A DNA stretch of 64,000 nucleotides from Pseudomonas subflava (GTDB lineage: Bacteria; Pseudomonadota; Gammaproteobacteria; Pseudomonadales; Pseudomonadaceae), in contig NZ_JAMXBF010000005.1 of the NCBI RefSeq assembly GCF_023823685.1, forward strand, positions 460,805 through 524,804, given 5' to 3'. Shown here one piece after another: positions 37,565-46,852 of this stretch (position 1 is the stretch's first letter; each line of letters opens with the position of its first letter). Under the pieces are notes generated by a model. That model searched no databases. It was not told the origin of the DNA and was given only the letters and a program-made list of their open reading frames with translations. The translations under genes were made by a program, and so were the position numbers.

Positions 37565-38851
37565 GTGAGCAAGACCCTGCAAGCCATCCGTGGCATGAAC
37601 GACATCCTGCCGGAACAGACTCCGGCCTGGCGCTACCTGGAGCGCAGCTTCGCAGAGCTGCTGGATGGCTACGGCTACAGCGAGATCCGCCTGCCCATCC
37701 TCGAGTTCACCGAGCTGTTCGCTCGCGGCATCGGCGAGGGCACCGACGTGGTCGACAAGGAGATGTACACCTTCCTCGACCGCAACGGCGAATCCCTCAC
37801 CCTGCGTCCCGAAGGTACCGCGGGCTGCGTGCGCGCCGTGCTCGAACACGGCCTGTCCGGCGGTGGCCAGGTGCAGAAGCTGTGGTACACCGGCCCGATG
37901 TTCCGCTACGAGAAGCCGCAGAAGGGCCGCTACCGCCAGTTCCACCAGATCGGCGTGGAAGTCTTCAACCTGCCCGGGCCGGACATCGACGCCGAGCTGA
38001 TCATCCTCACCTGGCGCCTGTGGCAGAAGCTCGGCATGGCCGATGCCGTGACCCTGCAGCTCAACACCCTGGGTTCCAGCGAAGCCCGCGCGCGCTACCG
38101 CGAGGCGCTGGTGGCCTTCCTCCAGGACCGCTTCGACCAGCTCGACGAAGACAGTCAGCGGCGCATGACCACCAACCCGCTGCGCATCCTCGACAGCAAG
38201 GTGGAGAGCACCCAGGCCCTGCTGGTCGGCGCGCCGACCCTGCATGACTACCTCGACGAGGAGTCGGTCGCCCACTTCGAGGGCCTCAAGGCCCGACTGG
38301 ACGCGGTCGGCCTGCGCTACGAGATCAACCAGAAGCTGGTGCGCGGCCTCGACTACTACTGCCGGACCGCGTTCGAGTGGGTCACCGACAAGCTCGGTGC
38401 CCAGGGCACGGTCTGCGGCGGCGGTCGTTACGATGGCCTGGTCAGTCAGTTCGGCGGCAAACCGACCCCGGGTGTGGGCTTCGCCATGGGCGTGGAGCGC
38501 CTGGTGCTGCTGCTGGAGACCCTCGGTGTGGTACCGGCCGAGCTGAACCGTCCGGCCGACCTCTATCTCTGCGCCTTCGGCGAGGCCGCGGAGCTCGCCG
38601 GCCTGGGCCTGGCCGAGCGTCTTCGCGACGCCATTCCCGGCGTACGCCTGCTGGTCAATGCCGGCGGCGGGAGCTTCAAGAGCCAGTTCAAGAAGGCCGA
38701 CAAGAGCGGCGCCCGCTTCGCCCTGATTCTGGGTGAGGACGAAGTGACCGCCCGCGTGGTAGGTTGCAAACCCCTGCGCGACGACGCACAGCAACAGAAC
38801 ATCGCCTGGGATGCGCTGCCCGCGCACCTGGCCGCCTGCCTGCAGGCCTGA
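37565..38851 (+). CDS. hisS: Histidyl-tRNA synthetase
   Basis: This 428-residue class II synthetase has motif 1 near [13 protein letters not shown], motif 2 ([18 protein letters not shown]), the histidine-A region [15 protein letters not shown] and motif 3 ([11 protein letters not shown]). The start is GTG at 37565 with AAGGAA 7 bases before it. A possible structured leader precedes it. Confidence 0.97.
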   Translation: MSKTLQAIRGMNDILPEQTPAWRYLERSFAELLDGYGYSEIRLPILEFTELFARGIGEGTDVVDKEMYTFLDRNGESLTLRPEGTAGCVRAVLEHGLSGGGQVQKLWYTGPMFRYEKPQKGRYRQFHQIGVEVFNLPGPDIDAELIILTWRLWQKLGMADAVTLQLNTLGSSEARARYREALVAFLQDRFDQLDEDSQRRMTTNPLRILDSKVESTQALLVGAPTLHDYLDEESVAHFEGLKARLDAVGLRYEINQKLVRGLDYYCRTAFEWVTDKLGAQGTVCGGGRYDGLVSQFGGKPTPGVGFAMGVERLVLLLETLGVVPAELNRPADLYLCAFGEAAELAGLGLAERLRDAIPGVRLLVNAGGGSFKSQFKKADKSGARFALILGEDEVTARVVGCKPLRDDAQQQNIAWDALPAHLAACLQA

Positions 38852-38878
38852 GAACAAAGCGAATAAGGAGTTATTGGG

Positions 38879-39520
38879 GTGAGCATGACCGAAGACGAAC
38901 AGATTGCGCAGCTGAAGGACTGGTGGCAGCGCAACGGCAAGCCCCTGCTGACCGGCGGCGTGCTGGCGCTGGCCCTGGTGGTCGGCTGGCAGGCCTGGCA
39001 GCAGTACCAGGAGAATCAGGCCCAGGGTGGCGGCGCGCTGTATCAGCAACTGCTGGAAACCACGCTCACTCCCACGGGCGAGCCGGATGTCGGCAAGGTC
39101 ACCGAGCTCGCCGACAAGCTGAAGAAAGAATACGCCGGCACCCACTACGCCCAGTACGCCAGTCTGTTCGTCGCCAAGGTGGCGGTCGACAGCGGCAAAC
39201 TGGATGACGCCGCGGCCGAGCTGCAACCCTTGCTGAAGGACCCGGCCGACGTCACCGTCGGCGAGCTGGCGCGTCAGCGCCTGGCCCGTGTACTGGCCGC
39301 CCAGGGCAAGACCGAGGAAGGCCTCAAGCTGCTGGATGGCGAGGCCGACAAGGCCTGGCAGGCCAGCCGCGAAGAACTCAAAGGCGACCTGCTGGCCCAG
39401 CTCGGTCGTGGCGACGAGGCGCATGCCGCCTACGAGAAGGCCAAGGCCGCGCTGTCCGAAGAAGCCGCCGTGGGCGGTCTGCAGATAAAACTCGACGACC
39501 TGGCGAAAGGGGATGCGTGA
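38879..39520 (+). CDS. yfgM: YfgM-family membrane protein (ancillary SecYEG translocon subunit)
   Basis: The 213-residue protein has a short cytoplasmic N-terminus, one TM (about 22-40, LLTGGVLALALVVGWQAW) and TPR-like periplasmic repeats. In E. coli YfgM joins PpiD at the SecYEG exit. GTG at 38879 lies 8 bases after AAGGAG; ATG at 38885 is the alternative. It runs into bamB, so an export-linked chaperone and an outer-membrane assembly factor are co-expressed. Confidence 0.9.
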   Translation: MSMTEDEQIAQLKDWWQRNGKPLLTGGVLALALVVGWQAWQQYQENQAQGGGALYQQLLETTLTPTGEPDVGKVTELADKLKKEYAGTHYAQYASLFVAKVAVDSGKLDDAAAELQPLLKDPADVTVGELARQRLARVLAAQGKTEEGLKLLDGEADKAWQASREELKGDLLAQLGRGDEAHAAYEKAKAALSEEAAVGGLQIKLDDLAKGDA

Positions 39521-39521
39521 C

Positions 39522-40664
39522 GTGATGCGCTGGAAGAATGCCGCAGTGCTGGCCCTGGCCGTATTGGCCGTGGGTTGCAGCAGCAACAGCAAGAAGGAAC
39601 TGCCGCCGAACGAGCTGCCGGACATCCAGGAAGAAGTGCGCCTGGACGAGCAGTGGAGCCGCTCCATCGGCGACGGCCAGGGCGAGCTCTACAACCTGCT
39701 GACTCCCGCCGCCGACGGTGATCGCCTGTACGCCGCCGCCGCCAATGGCGACGTGGTCGCGCTGGATCGCCTGACCGGCGACAAGTTCTGGGAAGTCGAA
39801 CTGGACCTGCCGGTCTCCGGTGGCGTCGGTGCTGGCTACGGCCTGGTACTGGTCGGTACCCTCAAAGGTGAAGTCGTCGCTCTGGATGCCAGCAGCGGTG
39901 AAGAGCGCTGGCGCGCCCGCGTCACCAGCGAAGTGCTGTCCGCCCCGGCCACCAACGGCGACGTCGTCGTGGTGCAGACCCAGGACGACCGCCTGATCGC
40001 CTTCGATGCCGCCTCCGGTGAGCAGCGCTGGATCTACGAGAACAGCCCGGCCGTGCTGACCCTGCGCGGCACCAGCAGCCCGGTGATGACCAATCGCCTG
40101 GTGATGGCCGGCCTGTCCAGCGGCAAGATCCTGGCGCTCGATGCCGGCCGCGGCATCCCGGTATGGGAGCAGCGCGTGGCCGTGCCGCAGGGCCGCTCCG
40201 AGCTGGAGCGCGTCGTCGACATCGACGGCAACCTGCTGCTTTCCGGCGGCACCCTGTATGCCGTGACCTACCAGGGCAAGGTCGCCGCGTTCGACGTGGA
40301 AAGCGGCCGCCCGCTGTGGAACCGCGATGCCTCGAGCTACGTGGGCCTGGCCCAGGGCTTCGGCAACGTCTACGTCAGCCTGGCCAACGGCGCGCTGGAG
40401 AGCATCGACGAGCGTTCCAATTCCGCGCTGTGGAGCAACGACGCCCTGCTGCGTCGCCAGCTGTCCGCACCGGAAGTGTTCTCCAGCTACGTGGCGGTCG
40501 GCGACTTCGAGGGCTATGTGCACCTGCTGAGCCAGGTCGACGGCCACTTCGCCGGTCGCGAAAAGGTCGACGGTGACGGCGTGCGCGCGCGTCCGCTGGT
40601 GATCGGCGACTGGATGTACGTCTACGGCAACAGCGGCAAGCTGGTCGGCCTGACCATCCGCTAA
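39522..40664 (+). CDS. bamB: Outer-membrane assembly lipoprotein BamB
   Basis: The 380-residue lipoprotein has a lipobox AVGC and an eight-bladed PQQ-like beta-propeller (repeats such as GEVVALDASSGEERWRARV and GKILALDAGRGIPVWEQRV). It belongs to the BAM complex that inserts outer-membrane proteins. GTG at 39522 gives the length I recall for the P. aeruginosa protein and has AAAGGGG about 9 bases upstream; ATG at 39513, inside yfgM, and ATG at 39525 are alternatives. A strong hairpin separates it from der. Confidence 0.94.
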   Translation: MMRWKNAAVLALAVLAVGCSSNSKKELPPNELPDIQEEVRLDEQWSRSIGDGQGELYNLLTPAADGDRLYAAAANGDVVALDRLTGDKFWEVELDLPVSGGVGAGYGLVLVGTLKGEVVALDASSGEERWRARVTSEVLSAPATNGDVVVVQTQDDRLIAFDAASGEQRWIYENSPAVLTLRGTSSPVMTNRLVMAGLSSGKILALDAGRGIPVWEQRVAVPQGRSELERVVDIDGNLLLSGGTLYAVTYQGKVAAFDVESGRPLWNRDASSYVGLAQGFGNVYVSLANGALESIDERSNSALWSNDALLRRQLSAPEVFSSYVAVGDFEGYVHLLSQVDGHFAGREKVDGDGVRARPLVIGDWMYVYGNSGKLVGLTIR

Positions 40665-40681
40665 GCTGTTGAGCAATGTCC

Positions 40682-40719
40682 GGCCGCTGCCGTTCTACGG
40701 CAGCGGCCTTTGTGTTTTC
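40682..40719 (+). terminator. Terminator between bamB and der
   Basis: GGCCGCTGCCGT and ACGGCAGCGGCC form a 12-bp stem with a 3-base loop followed by TTTGTGTTTT, ending 15 bases before the der start. Confidence 0.8.
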
Positions 40720-40733
40720 TGAGGTATATGTCG

Positions 40734-42233
40734 ATGGTTCCTGTAATCGCCCTGGTGGGCCGCCCCAACGTCGGCAAGTCGACGCTGTTCAACCGTCTGA
40801 CCAAGACCCGCGACGCCATCGTCGCGGAGTACGCCGGGCTGACCCGCGATCGCCAGTACGGCGAGGCGAAGTGGCAGGGGCGCACCTACATCGTCATCGA
40901 TACCGGCGGCATCTCCGGCGACGAGGAGGGCATCGATGCGAAGATGGCCGAGCAGTCGCTGCAGGCCATCGAGGAGGCCGATGCCGTGCTGTTCATGGTC
41001 GACTCGCGCGCGGGCATGACCGCCGCCGACCAGATGATTGCCGAGCACCTGCGCAAGCGGAACAAGCGCCGCTTCCTGATCGCCAACAAGGTCGACACCG
41101 TCGATCCGGACATCGCCCGCGCCGAGTTCAGCCCGCTGGGCCTGGGTGACGCCCTGCCGATCGCCGCTGCCCATGGCCGTGGCATCAACCAGATGCTGGA
41201 AGCCGCGCTGGGCATCTTCCCGCGTGACAACGGCGAGCCGGAGCCGGTCGAGGGCGAGGAGGGCGTGGAGGCGCCGACCGAGGAAGTGGTTGCCGAGGGC
41301 CAGGAGGCCAAGCGCATCCCCGGCCCGAGCGAGAAGGATGGCATCAAGATCGCCATCATCGGCCGCCCCAACGTCGGCAAGTCGACCCTGGTCAATCGCA
41401 TGCTCGGCGAGGAGCGGGTGATCGTCTATGACCAGGCCGGTACCACCCGCGACAGCATCTACATCCCCTTCGAACGCGACGAAGAAAAGTACACCCTGAT
41501 CGATACCGCCGGCGTGCGCCGCCGCGGCAAGATCTTCGAGGCCGTCGAGAAGTTCTCGGTGGTCAAGACCCTGCAGGCCATCCAGGACGCCAACGTGGTG
41601 ATCTTCGTGATGGACGCCCGCGAGGGCGTGGTCGAGCACGACCTTAACCTGCTCGGCTTCGTGCTGGAGACCGGCCGCGCGCTGGTCATCGCCCTCAACA
41701 AGTGGGACGGCATGGAGCAGGGCGAGAAGGATTACGTGAAGACCGAGCTGGAGCGCCGGTTGATGTTCGTCGACTGGGCCGACATCCACTTCATCTCCGC
41801 CAAGCACGGCACCGGCGTCGGCCACCTGTACAAGTCGGTGCAGACCGCCTTCAAGGCCGCCGTCACCCGCTGGCCGACCAACCGCCTGACGCAGATCCTC
41901 GAGGACTGCGTGCAGGAGCACCAGCCGCCGACCGTCAATGGCCGCCGCATCAAGCTGCGCTATGCCCACCTAGGGGGCGCCAACCCGCCGCTGATCGTCA
42001 TTCACGGCAACCAGGTCGACTCGGTGCCGAAGACCTACACCCGCTACCTGGAAAACACCTACCGCCGCGTGCTCAAGCTGGTCGGCACACCGATCCGCAT
42101 CGAGTACAAGGGCGGCGAGAACCCCTACGAGGGCAAGAAGAACAAGCTCACCGAGCGCCAGGTGAACCGCAAGAAGCGCCTGATGAGCCACCACAAGAAG
42201 GCCGAGAAGAAGCGCAAGGACAAGAAGCGCTGA
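40734..42233 (+). CDS. der: Ribosome-assembly GTPase Der (EngA)
   Basis: The 499-residue protein has two tandem G domains ([14 protein letters not shown] at 8-21 and [14 protein letters not shown] near 210-223, each with DTGG/DTAG and NKxD motifs) plus a C-terminal KH-like domain and a basic tail. It matures the 50S subunit. ATG at 40734 has GAGGT 8 bases upstream; the ATG at 40728 is too close to it. Confidence 0.97.
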   Translation: MVPVIALVGRPNVGKSTLFNRLTKTRDAIVAEYAGLTRDRQYGEAKWQGRTYIVIDTGGISGDEEGIDAKMAEQSLQAIEEADAVLFMVDSRAGMTAADQMIAEHLRKRNKRRFLIANKVDTVDPDIARAEFSPLGLGDALPIAAAHGRGINQMLEAALGIFPRDNGEPEPVEGEEGVEAPTEEVVAEGQEAKRIPGPSEKDGIKIAIIGRPNVGKSTLVNRMLGEERVIVYDQAGTTRDSIYIPFERDEEKYTLIDTAGVRRRGKIFEAVEKFSVVKTLQAIQDANVVIFVMDAREGVVEHDLNLLGFVLETGRALVIALNKWDGMEQGEKDYVKTELERRLMFVDWADIHFISAKHGTGVGHLYKSVQTAFKAAVTRWPTNRLTQILEDCVQEHQPPTVNGRRIKLRYAHLGGANPPLIVIHGNQVDSVPKTYTRYLENTYRRVLKLVGTPIRIEYKGGENPYEGKKNKLTERQVNRKKRLMSHHKKAEKKRKDKKR

Positions 42234-42252
42234 TTCCCAAGCGTTCCAGACT

Positions 42253-42285
42253 AAGGCGCAGCAGCTTCGGCTCCTGCGCCTTTTT
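42253..42285 (+). terminator. Intrinsic terminator after der
   Basis: AAGGCGCAG/CTGCGCCTT extends into an inner AGC-TTCG-GCT stem, giving a UUCG-capped hairpin followed by TTTTT. Among the strongest terminators in the window. Confidence 0.93.
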
Positions 42286-42361
42286 CATGGGCGCCGCTGC
42301 TGCACCCCGAGCGGCCCATCGGCTATCCTCGCGGCTCGCACCACGCCAGCAGGAAGTCCCG

Positions 42362-43510
42362 ATGCTCGCCAGCAAGCTGCCCAATGTCGGCACCACCATC
42401 TTCACCCGCATGTCCCAGCTCGCCGCGGAAGTCGGCGCCATCAACCTGTCCCAGGGCTTCCCCGACTTCGACGGCCCGCAGGCCCTGCGCGAGGCGGTCG
42501 CCTGCCATGTGCTGGAGGGACGCAACCAGTACTGCCCGATGACCGGCCTGCCGAGCCTGCGCCAGCAGGTGGCGGCCAAGATCGCCCGCAGCTATGGCGT
42601 GCAACGCGATGCCGACAGCGAGATCACCATCACCCCCGGTGCCACCGAGGCGATCTTCTGCGCGGTGCAGGCGCTGATCCATCCGGGCGACGAGGCCATC
42701 GTCCTCGACCCCTGCTACGACAGCTACGAGCCCTCGGTGGACCTGGCCGGCGGCCGTTGCGTGCATGTGCCGCTGGCCCTTCCGGACTTCGCCGTGGACT
42801 GGCAGCGCCTGGCCGACGCGATCACCGAACGTACCCGCCTGATCTTCCTCAACTCGCCGCACAACCCCAGTGGCGCACTGCTCACTCGCGCCGATCTGGA
42901 CCAACTGGCGACGCTGATTCGCGGCCGCGATATCCACATCATCAGCGACGAGGTCTATGAGCACCTGATCTTCGACGGCGCCCGTCACGCCAGCGTGTTG
43001 GCCCACGAAGAGCTGTATGCCCGCGCCTTCGTGGTCAGCTCGTTCGGCAAGACCTATCACGTCACCGGCTGGAAGACCGGCTACGTGGTGGCGCCGCCAC
43101 GGCTCACAGCCGAGCTGCGCAAGATCCATCAGTACGTGAACTTCTGCGGCGTGACCCCGCTGCAGCACGCCCTGGCCGACTTCATGGCGGTAAGCCCCGA
43201 GCACGTCGAGGAGCTGCCGGCCTTCTACCAGGCCAAGCGCGACCTGTTCTGCGACCTGCTGGCCGGCTCGCGTTTCCGCTTCACCCGCGCGCCCGGCACC
43301 TACTTCCAACTGGCCGACTACTCGGCGATCCGCCCGGACCTGGATGACGTGACCATGGCCGAATGGCTGACCCGCGAGCACGGCGTGGCGGCCATCCCGG
43401 TGTCGGTGTTCTACCAGCAGGCCCCGAGCCAGATGCGCCTGGTGCGCTTCTGCTTCGCCAAACGCGAGGAGACGCTGCGCCTGGCAGCGGAAAAGCTATG
43501 CGCGATCTGA
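42362..43510 (+). CDS. ybdL: Pyridoxal-phosphate aminotransferase, YbdL (methionine/glutamine) type
   Basis: The 382-residue class I aminotransferase has the PLP-lysine in SSFGKTYHVTGWKTGY, with LSQGFPDFDGPQALRE and NSPHNPSGALLTRADL as fold-type I landmarks. YbdL-like enzymes transaminate methionine and aromatic or glutamine-type donors to keto acids. ATG at 42362 follows AGGAAG. A TATCCT -10-like element lies at 42324-42329. The gene overlaps the following omega-amidase gene by 13 bases, which supports a glutamine-linked reaction in a methionine salvage route. Confidence 0.9.
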   Translation: MLASKLPNVGTTIFTRMSQLAAEVGAINLSQGFPDFDGPQALREAVACHVLEGRNQYCPMTGLPSLRQQVAAKIARSYGVQRDADSEITITPGATEAIFCAVQALIHPGDEAIVLDPCYDSYEPSVDLAGGRCVHVPLALPDFAVDWQRLADAITERTRLIFLNSPHNPSGALLTRADLDQLATLIRGRDIHIISDEVYEHLIFDGARHASVLAHEELYARAFVVSSFGKTYHVTGWKTGYVVAPPRLTAELRKIHQYVNFCGVTPLQHALADFMAVSPEHVEELPAFYQAKRDLFCDLLAGSRFRFTRAPGTYFQLADYSAIRPDLDDVTMAEWLTREHGVAAIPVSVFYQQAPSQMRLVRFCFAKREETLRLAAEKLCAI

Positions 43511-44295
43511 GCCAACTGCCCGACCTCGAACTGGCGCTGATCCAGAGCGAACTGGACTGGCACGACGCCGCGGCCAACCGCGCGCGCTTCGAGCCGCTGC
43601 TGGAACAGGCCCGCGGTGCCGACCTGGTGGTGCTGCCGGAAATGTTCAGCACTGGCTTCTCCATGCATTCGGCCGAGCTGGCCGAGGCGGAAGGCGGTCC
43701 GACCACCGCCTGGTTGCGCGAGCACGCCCAACGCATCGGCGCCGTGGTCACCGGCAGCCTGATCATCCAGGCCGCCGATGGCAGCTACCGCAACCGCCTG
43801 CTGTGGGCGCGCCCGGACGGTTCGCTGGCCCACTACGACAAGCGCCACCTGTTCCGCATGGCCGGCGAGCACAAGCACTACAGCGCCGGCGAAGAACAGG
43901 TGCTTCTGGAGATCAAGGGTTGGCAGGTACGTCCGCTGATCTGCTACGACCTGCGCTTCCCGGTGTGGAGCCGCGACCCGCGCGACACCGACCTGCTGCT
44001 GTACACCGCCAACTGGCCGGGGGCGCGGCGCCACCACTGGAACCGCCTGCTGCCGGCGCGGGCCATCGAGAACCTGTGCTACGTCGCCGCGGTGAACCGC
44101 ATCGGCAGCGACGGCAATGGCCATCCCTATAGTGGCGACTCGCAGGTGCTGGACTTCCAGGGCGAGCCCCTGCTGGCGCCGGGCGATGCCCCCGGCGTGT
44201 TCCGCGTGCGCCTGTCGGCCAGTGAGCTGGCGAGCTACCGACAGCGCTTCCCGGCGTTCCTGGACGCCGACACCTTTCACCTCTCGTCCCACTGA
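43498..44295 (+). CDS. yafV: Nitrilase-superfamily omega-amidase (YafV type)
   Basis: The 265-residue carbon-nitrogen hydrolase has the Glu-Lys-Cys triad (LPEMFSTGF, YDKRHLF, LICYDLRFP). YafV/Nit2 enzymes hydrolyse alpha-ketoglutaramate, the product of glutamine transamination, to 2-oxoglutarate. It starts inside the end of the aminotransferase gene. The pairing strengthens both assignments. The next small membrane-protein gene follows after 12 bases. Confidence 0.9.
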   Translation: MRDLSQLPDLELALIQSELDWHDAAANRARFEPLLEQARGADLVVLPEMFSTGFSMHSAELAEAEGGPTTAWLREHAQRIGAVVTGSLIIQAADGSYRNRLLWARPDGSLAHYDKRHLFRMAGEHKHYSAGEEQVLLEIKGWQVRPLICYDLRFPVWSRDPRDTDLLLYTANWPGARRHHWNRLLPARAIENLCYVAAVNRIGSDGNGHPYSGDSQVLDFQGEPLLAPGDAPGVFRVRLSASELASYRQRFPAFLDADTFHLSSH

Positions 44296-44307
44296 AGGAG
44301 TTTTTGC

Positions 44308-44742
44308 ATGGATGCCAATCCCTACCGCGCGCCTGAGGCCGATCTGGTCGTTCCCCAGCAGGCCGCCACCGGTCCGCTCTATCGCATGAGCGCGGTGGGC
44401 ATCGCGACCTTCTTCGGCACGCCGCTGGCCGGCGCCTTCATCACCACCCGCAACCTGCGGGCACTCGGTCTTCACGAGCAGGTACAAAAGACCTGGTGGA
44501 TGGGCGTCGGCCTGCTCGTTGCGGTCATGGTGGTCGGTTACTGGCTGCCGGAGAGCGCCAGCATGGGCCTCACCGTCGGCCAGGTGTTCGCCATGCACTA
44601 TTACGCCAAGCCGCTGTTCGGCGACACGGTGGCCGGGCATGGCGGACCGTTCTATTCCAACTGGCGGGCCTTCGGCATCTCGCTGCTGTTCCTGCTCGGG
44701 GTGATCGCGGCGCTGATTCCCATCGCCCTGCTGCTGGTCTGA
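44308..44742 (+). CDS. Small membrane protein, function unknown
   Basis: The 144-residue protein has an N-terminal soluble stretch MDANPYRAPEADL. This NPYxAPxA-type opening recurs in unrelated small membrane proteins. It has about four hydrophobic segments (about 28-48, 66-84, 90-104 and 121-143). AAGGAG lies before the ATG. It is last in the ybdL-yafV operon, ahead of a terminator. I recognise no catalytic motif and cannot name a function. Confidence 0.8.
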   Translation: MDANPYRAPEADLVVPQQAATGPLYRMSAVGIATFFGTPLAGAFITTRNLRALGLHEQVQKTWWMGVGLLVAVMVVGYWLPESASMGLTVGQVFAMHYYAKPLFGDTVAGHGGPFYSNWRAFGISLLFLLGVIAALIPIALLLV

Positions 44743-44750
44743 GCGGCCAG

Positions 44751-44779
44751 AAAAAAGCCCGCCAATCGGCGGGCTTTTT
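44751..44779 (+). terminator. Intrinsic terminator of the ybdL-yafV operon
   Basis: AAAAAAGCCCGCC and GGCGGGCTTTTT with loop AATC, 8 bases after the last stop codon. The A-run also allows use from the other strand. Confidence 0.93.
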
Positions 44780-44939
44780 CGTTCATGTGAGGCTTTGGCG
44801 GAGCGTGGCCATGCGCATCGTCACTCCTGAGCATGCGCCCATGGGCCTGGTGAATCGGCTCGCCGGCCGGACGACCTGATGCGCCGCGCCGCAGCCCTGT
44901 CTCCCTGCCGGCCGAATCCATGTCTAGCTCGCGGACATG

Positions 44940-44960
44940 AAAAAGGGGGCCATAGCCCCC
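44940..44960 (-). terminator. Intrinsic terminator after leuA
   Basis: On the minus strand GGGGGC and GCCCCC with loop TATG are followed by TTTTT, 20 bases past the leuA stop. Confidence 0.88.
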
Positions 44961-44979
44961 TCGTTCAAACGCGTAGTGC

Positions 44980-46650
44980 TCAGGCAGCCTGCACGTCGGT
45001 CTGTGCCAGTGCGCGATTGAGGGCGCTGAACAGGGCGCGGAAGGTCGCGGTGGTCAGGTTCTCGTCGATGCCGATGCCGTGCAGCGGACGGCCGCCATTC
45101 AGGCGCACCTCGATATAGGCCGCGGCCTGGGCATTGGTGCCGGCGCTGATGGCGTGCTCGTGGTAGTCCATGATCTCGATGTTCTGCGGCAGGGCGGCGA
45201 CCAGCGCCTCCAGCGGGCCCTTGCCGATGCCATGCTTGCGGCGCGCCTCGCCGTTGTGGGTGACGTCGACGTCGACGGTGCAGATGCCGTTCTCTTCCTG
45301 CAGGCGATGGCCCTTGAGCACGTAGGGGCTGTCGGCTTGCAGGTACTCGCTCTGCAGCAGGCCGTAGATCTGCTGGGCGGTCATTTCCAGGCCGAGGCGG
45401 TCGGTCTCGCGCTGCACCACCTGGCTAAACTCGATCTGCATGCGGCGCGGCAGGCTGATGCCGTATTCCTGCTCGAGCAGGAAGGTGATGCCACCCTTGC
45501 CGGACTGGCTGTTCACGCGAATGACGGCCTCGTAGTCGCGGCCGATGTCGGCCGGGTCGATCGGCAGGTACGGCACTTCCCAGATGCCTTCCGGGTCCTG
45601 CTGGGCAAAGCCCTTGCGGATGGCGTCCTGGTGCGAACCGGAGAAGGCGGTGTGGACCAGGTCGCCGACGTACGGATGGCGCGGGTGCACCGGCAGCTGG
45701 TTGCACTCTTCCACCACCTTGCGCACGGCATCGATGTCGGAGAAGTCCAGTTCGGGGTCGACACCCTGGGTGTAGAGGTTCAGTGCCAGGGTCACCAGGC
45801 AGACGTTGCCGGTACGCTCGCCGTTGCCGAACAGGCAGCCTTCCACGCGGTCGGCACCGGCCATCACGGCCAGCTCCGAGGCGGCCACGCCGGTGCCGCG
45901 GTCGTTGTGGGTGTGCACGCTGATCAGCACGCTGTCGCGGCTATCGATATGGCGGCCGAACCATTCGATCTGGTCGGCATAGTTGTTCGGCGTGGCGCAC
46001 TCGATGGTGGCCGGCAGGTTGAGAATCAGCTTCTGCGTCGGGGTCGGCTGGAACACGCCGATCACCGCGTTGCACACCTCGACGGCGAAGTCGATTTCGG
46101 TGCTGCTGAACACTTCCGGCGAGTACTCGAAGCCCCACTGGGTCGCAGGCGCGGCGTCGGCCAGGCGCTTGATGGTGGTGCCGGCGGCCACGGCGATGGC
46201 TTTGACGCCGGCCTTGTCCTGGTTGAAGACGATCTTGCGGAAGCTCGGCGCGCAGGCGTTGTAGTAGTGGACGATGGCGCGCTTGGCGCCCTTGAGCGAC
46301 TCGAAGGTGCGCTCGATGAGGTCGTCGCGGGCCTGGGTCAGCACCTGGATGGTCACGCCATCGGGGATGTGCCCGCCTTCGATCAGCTCGCGGACGAAAT
46401 CGAAGTCGGTCTGCGAGGCGGACGGGAAGCCCACTTCGATTTCCTTCAGGCCCACGGCCACCAGGCACTTGAAGAAGCGCATCTTCTTCTCGGCATCCAT
46501 CGGCTCGATCAGCGACTGGTTGCCATCGCGCAGGTCGGTGGACAGCCAGATCGGCGCCTTGTCGATGATCCGGTCCGGCCAGGTGCGGTCGGGGAGCTGG
46601 ATCTGGGCGAACGGGCGGTACTTCTTCGAGGGGTCTTTGAGCATGGTCAT
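44980..46650 (-). CDS. leuA: 2-isopropylmalate synthase
   Basis: The 556-residue enzyme condenses acetyl-CoA with 2-oxoisovalerate, the first committed step of leucine synthesis. The catalytic TIM barrel has [27 protein letters not shown], and the metal-binding [11 protein letters not shown]. The C-terminal regulatory domain carries the leucine-inhibition region. It belongs to the LeuA type common in Pseudomonas (start [14 protein letters not shown]). AAGGACT precedes it. A small ORF lies just upstream, between the channel gene and leuA. Confidence 0.97.
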   Translation of the reverse strand: MTMLKDPSKKYRPFAQIQLPDRTWPDRIIDKAPIWLSTDLRDGNQSLIEPMDAEKKMRFFKCLVAVGLKEIEVGFPSASQTDFDFVRELIEGGHIPDGVTIQVLTQARDDLIERTFESLKGAKRAIVHYYNACAPSFRKIVFNQDKAGVKAIAVAAGTTIKRLADAAPATQWGFEYSPEVFSSTEIDFAVEVCNAVIGVFQPTPTQKLILNLPATIECATPNNYADQIEWFGRHIDSRDSVLISVHTHNDRGTGVAASELAVMAGADRVEGCLFGNGERTGNVCLVTLALNLYTQGVDPELDFSDIDAVRKVVEECNQLPVHPRHPYVGDLVHTAFSGSHQDAIRKGFAQQDPEGIWEVPYLPIDPADIGRDYEAVIRVNSQSGKGGITFLLEQEYGISLPRRMQIEFSQVVQRETDRLGLEMTAQQIYGLLQSEYLQADSPYVLKGHRLQEENGICTVDVDVTHNGEARRKHGIGKGPLEALVAALPQNIEIMDYHEHAISAGTNAQAAAYIEVRLNGGRPLHGIGIDENLTTATFRALFSALNRALAQTDVQAA

Positions 46651-46710
46651 GGTACGGAGTCCTTGGGCGACGACGGGCCAGCGAGGCGGGGAAGGCGAGC
46701 GAGAGGGTGT

Positions 46711-46788
46711 TCAGCTACGCAGTCGCGGGCTGACCAGGCGCTGGCAGGCGAATTGGCGTCGCAGAATGAGGGTGTGCGCGGTATTCAT
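46711..46788 (-). CDS. Candidate leuA leader peptide (25 residues)
   Basis: A 25-codon ORF starts MNTAHTLILRRQF and ends RLRS, with stop at 46713-46711. It is preceded by AAGGTGAG, a good ribosome-binding site. Four of its codons are Leu (one CTC, three CTG), scattered rather than in a run, and there are also six Arg. It sits 60 bases upstream of leuA. No terminator hairpin with U-run follows it, so classical attenuation is not evident. It may act as a regulatory upstream ORF or be chance. Confidence 0.42.
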   Translation of the reverse strand: MNTAHTLILRRQFACQRLVSPRLRS

Positions 46789-46852
46789 GGCGCTCACCTT
46801 AAGGTCGAAGGTTAAAAGTGGCAAGCCTTCGTAAAAGAACGCCGTTTACCCG

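Noticed and set aside
41702..42361. Apparent N-terminal extension of the YbdL-type aminotransferase reaching back into der
   Set aside because: It overlaps der out of frame and crosses a strong terminator; the ATG at 42362 has a ribosome-binding site and the normal family start.
44811..44879. 22-codon ORF starting MRIVTPEHAP after the ybdL operon terminator
   Set aside because: No convincing ribosome-binding site or promoter, and no recognisable motif; it lies between two terminators.
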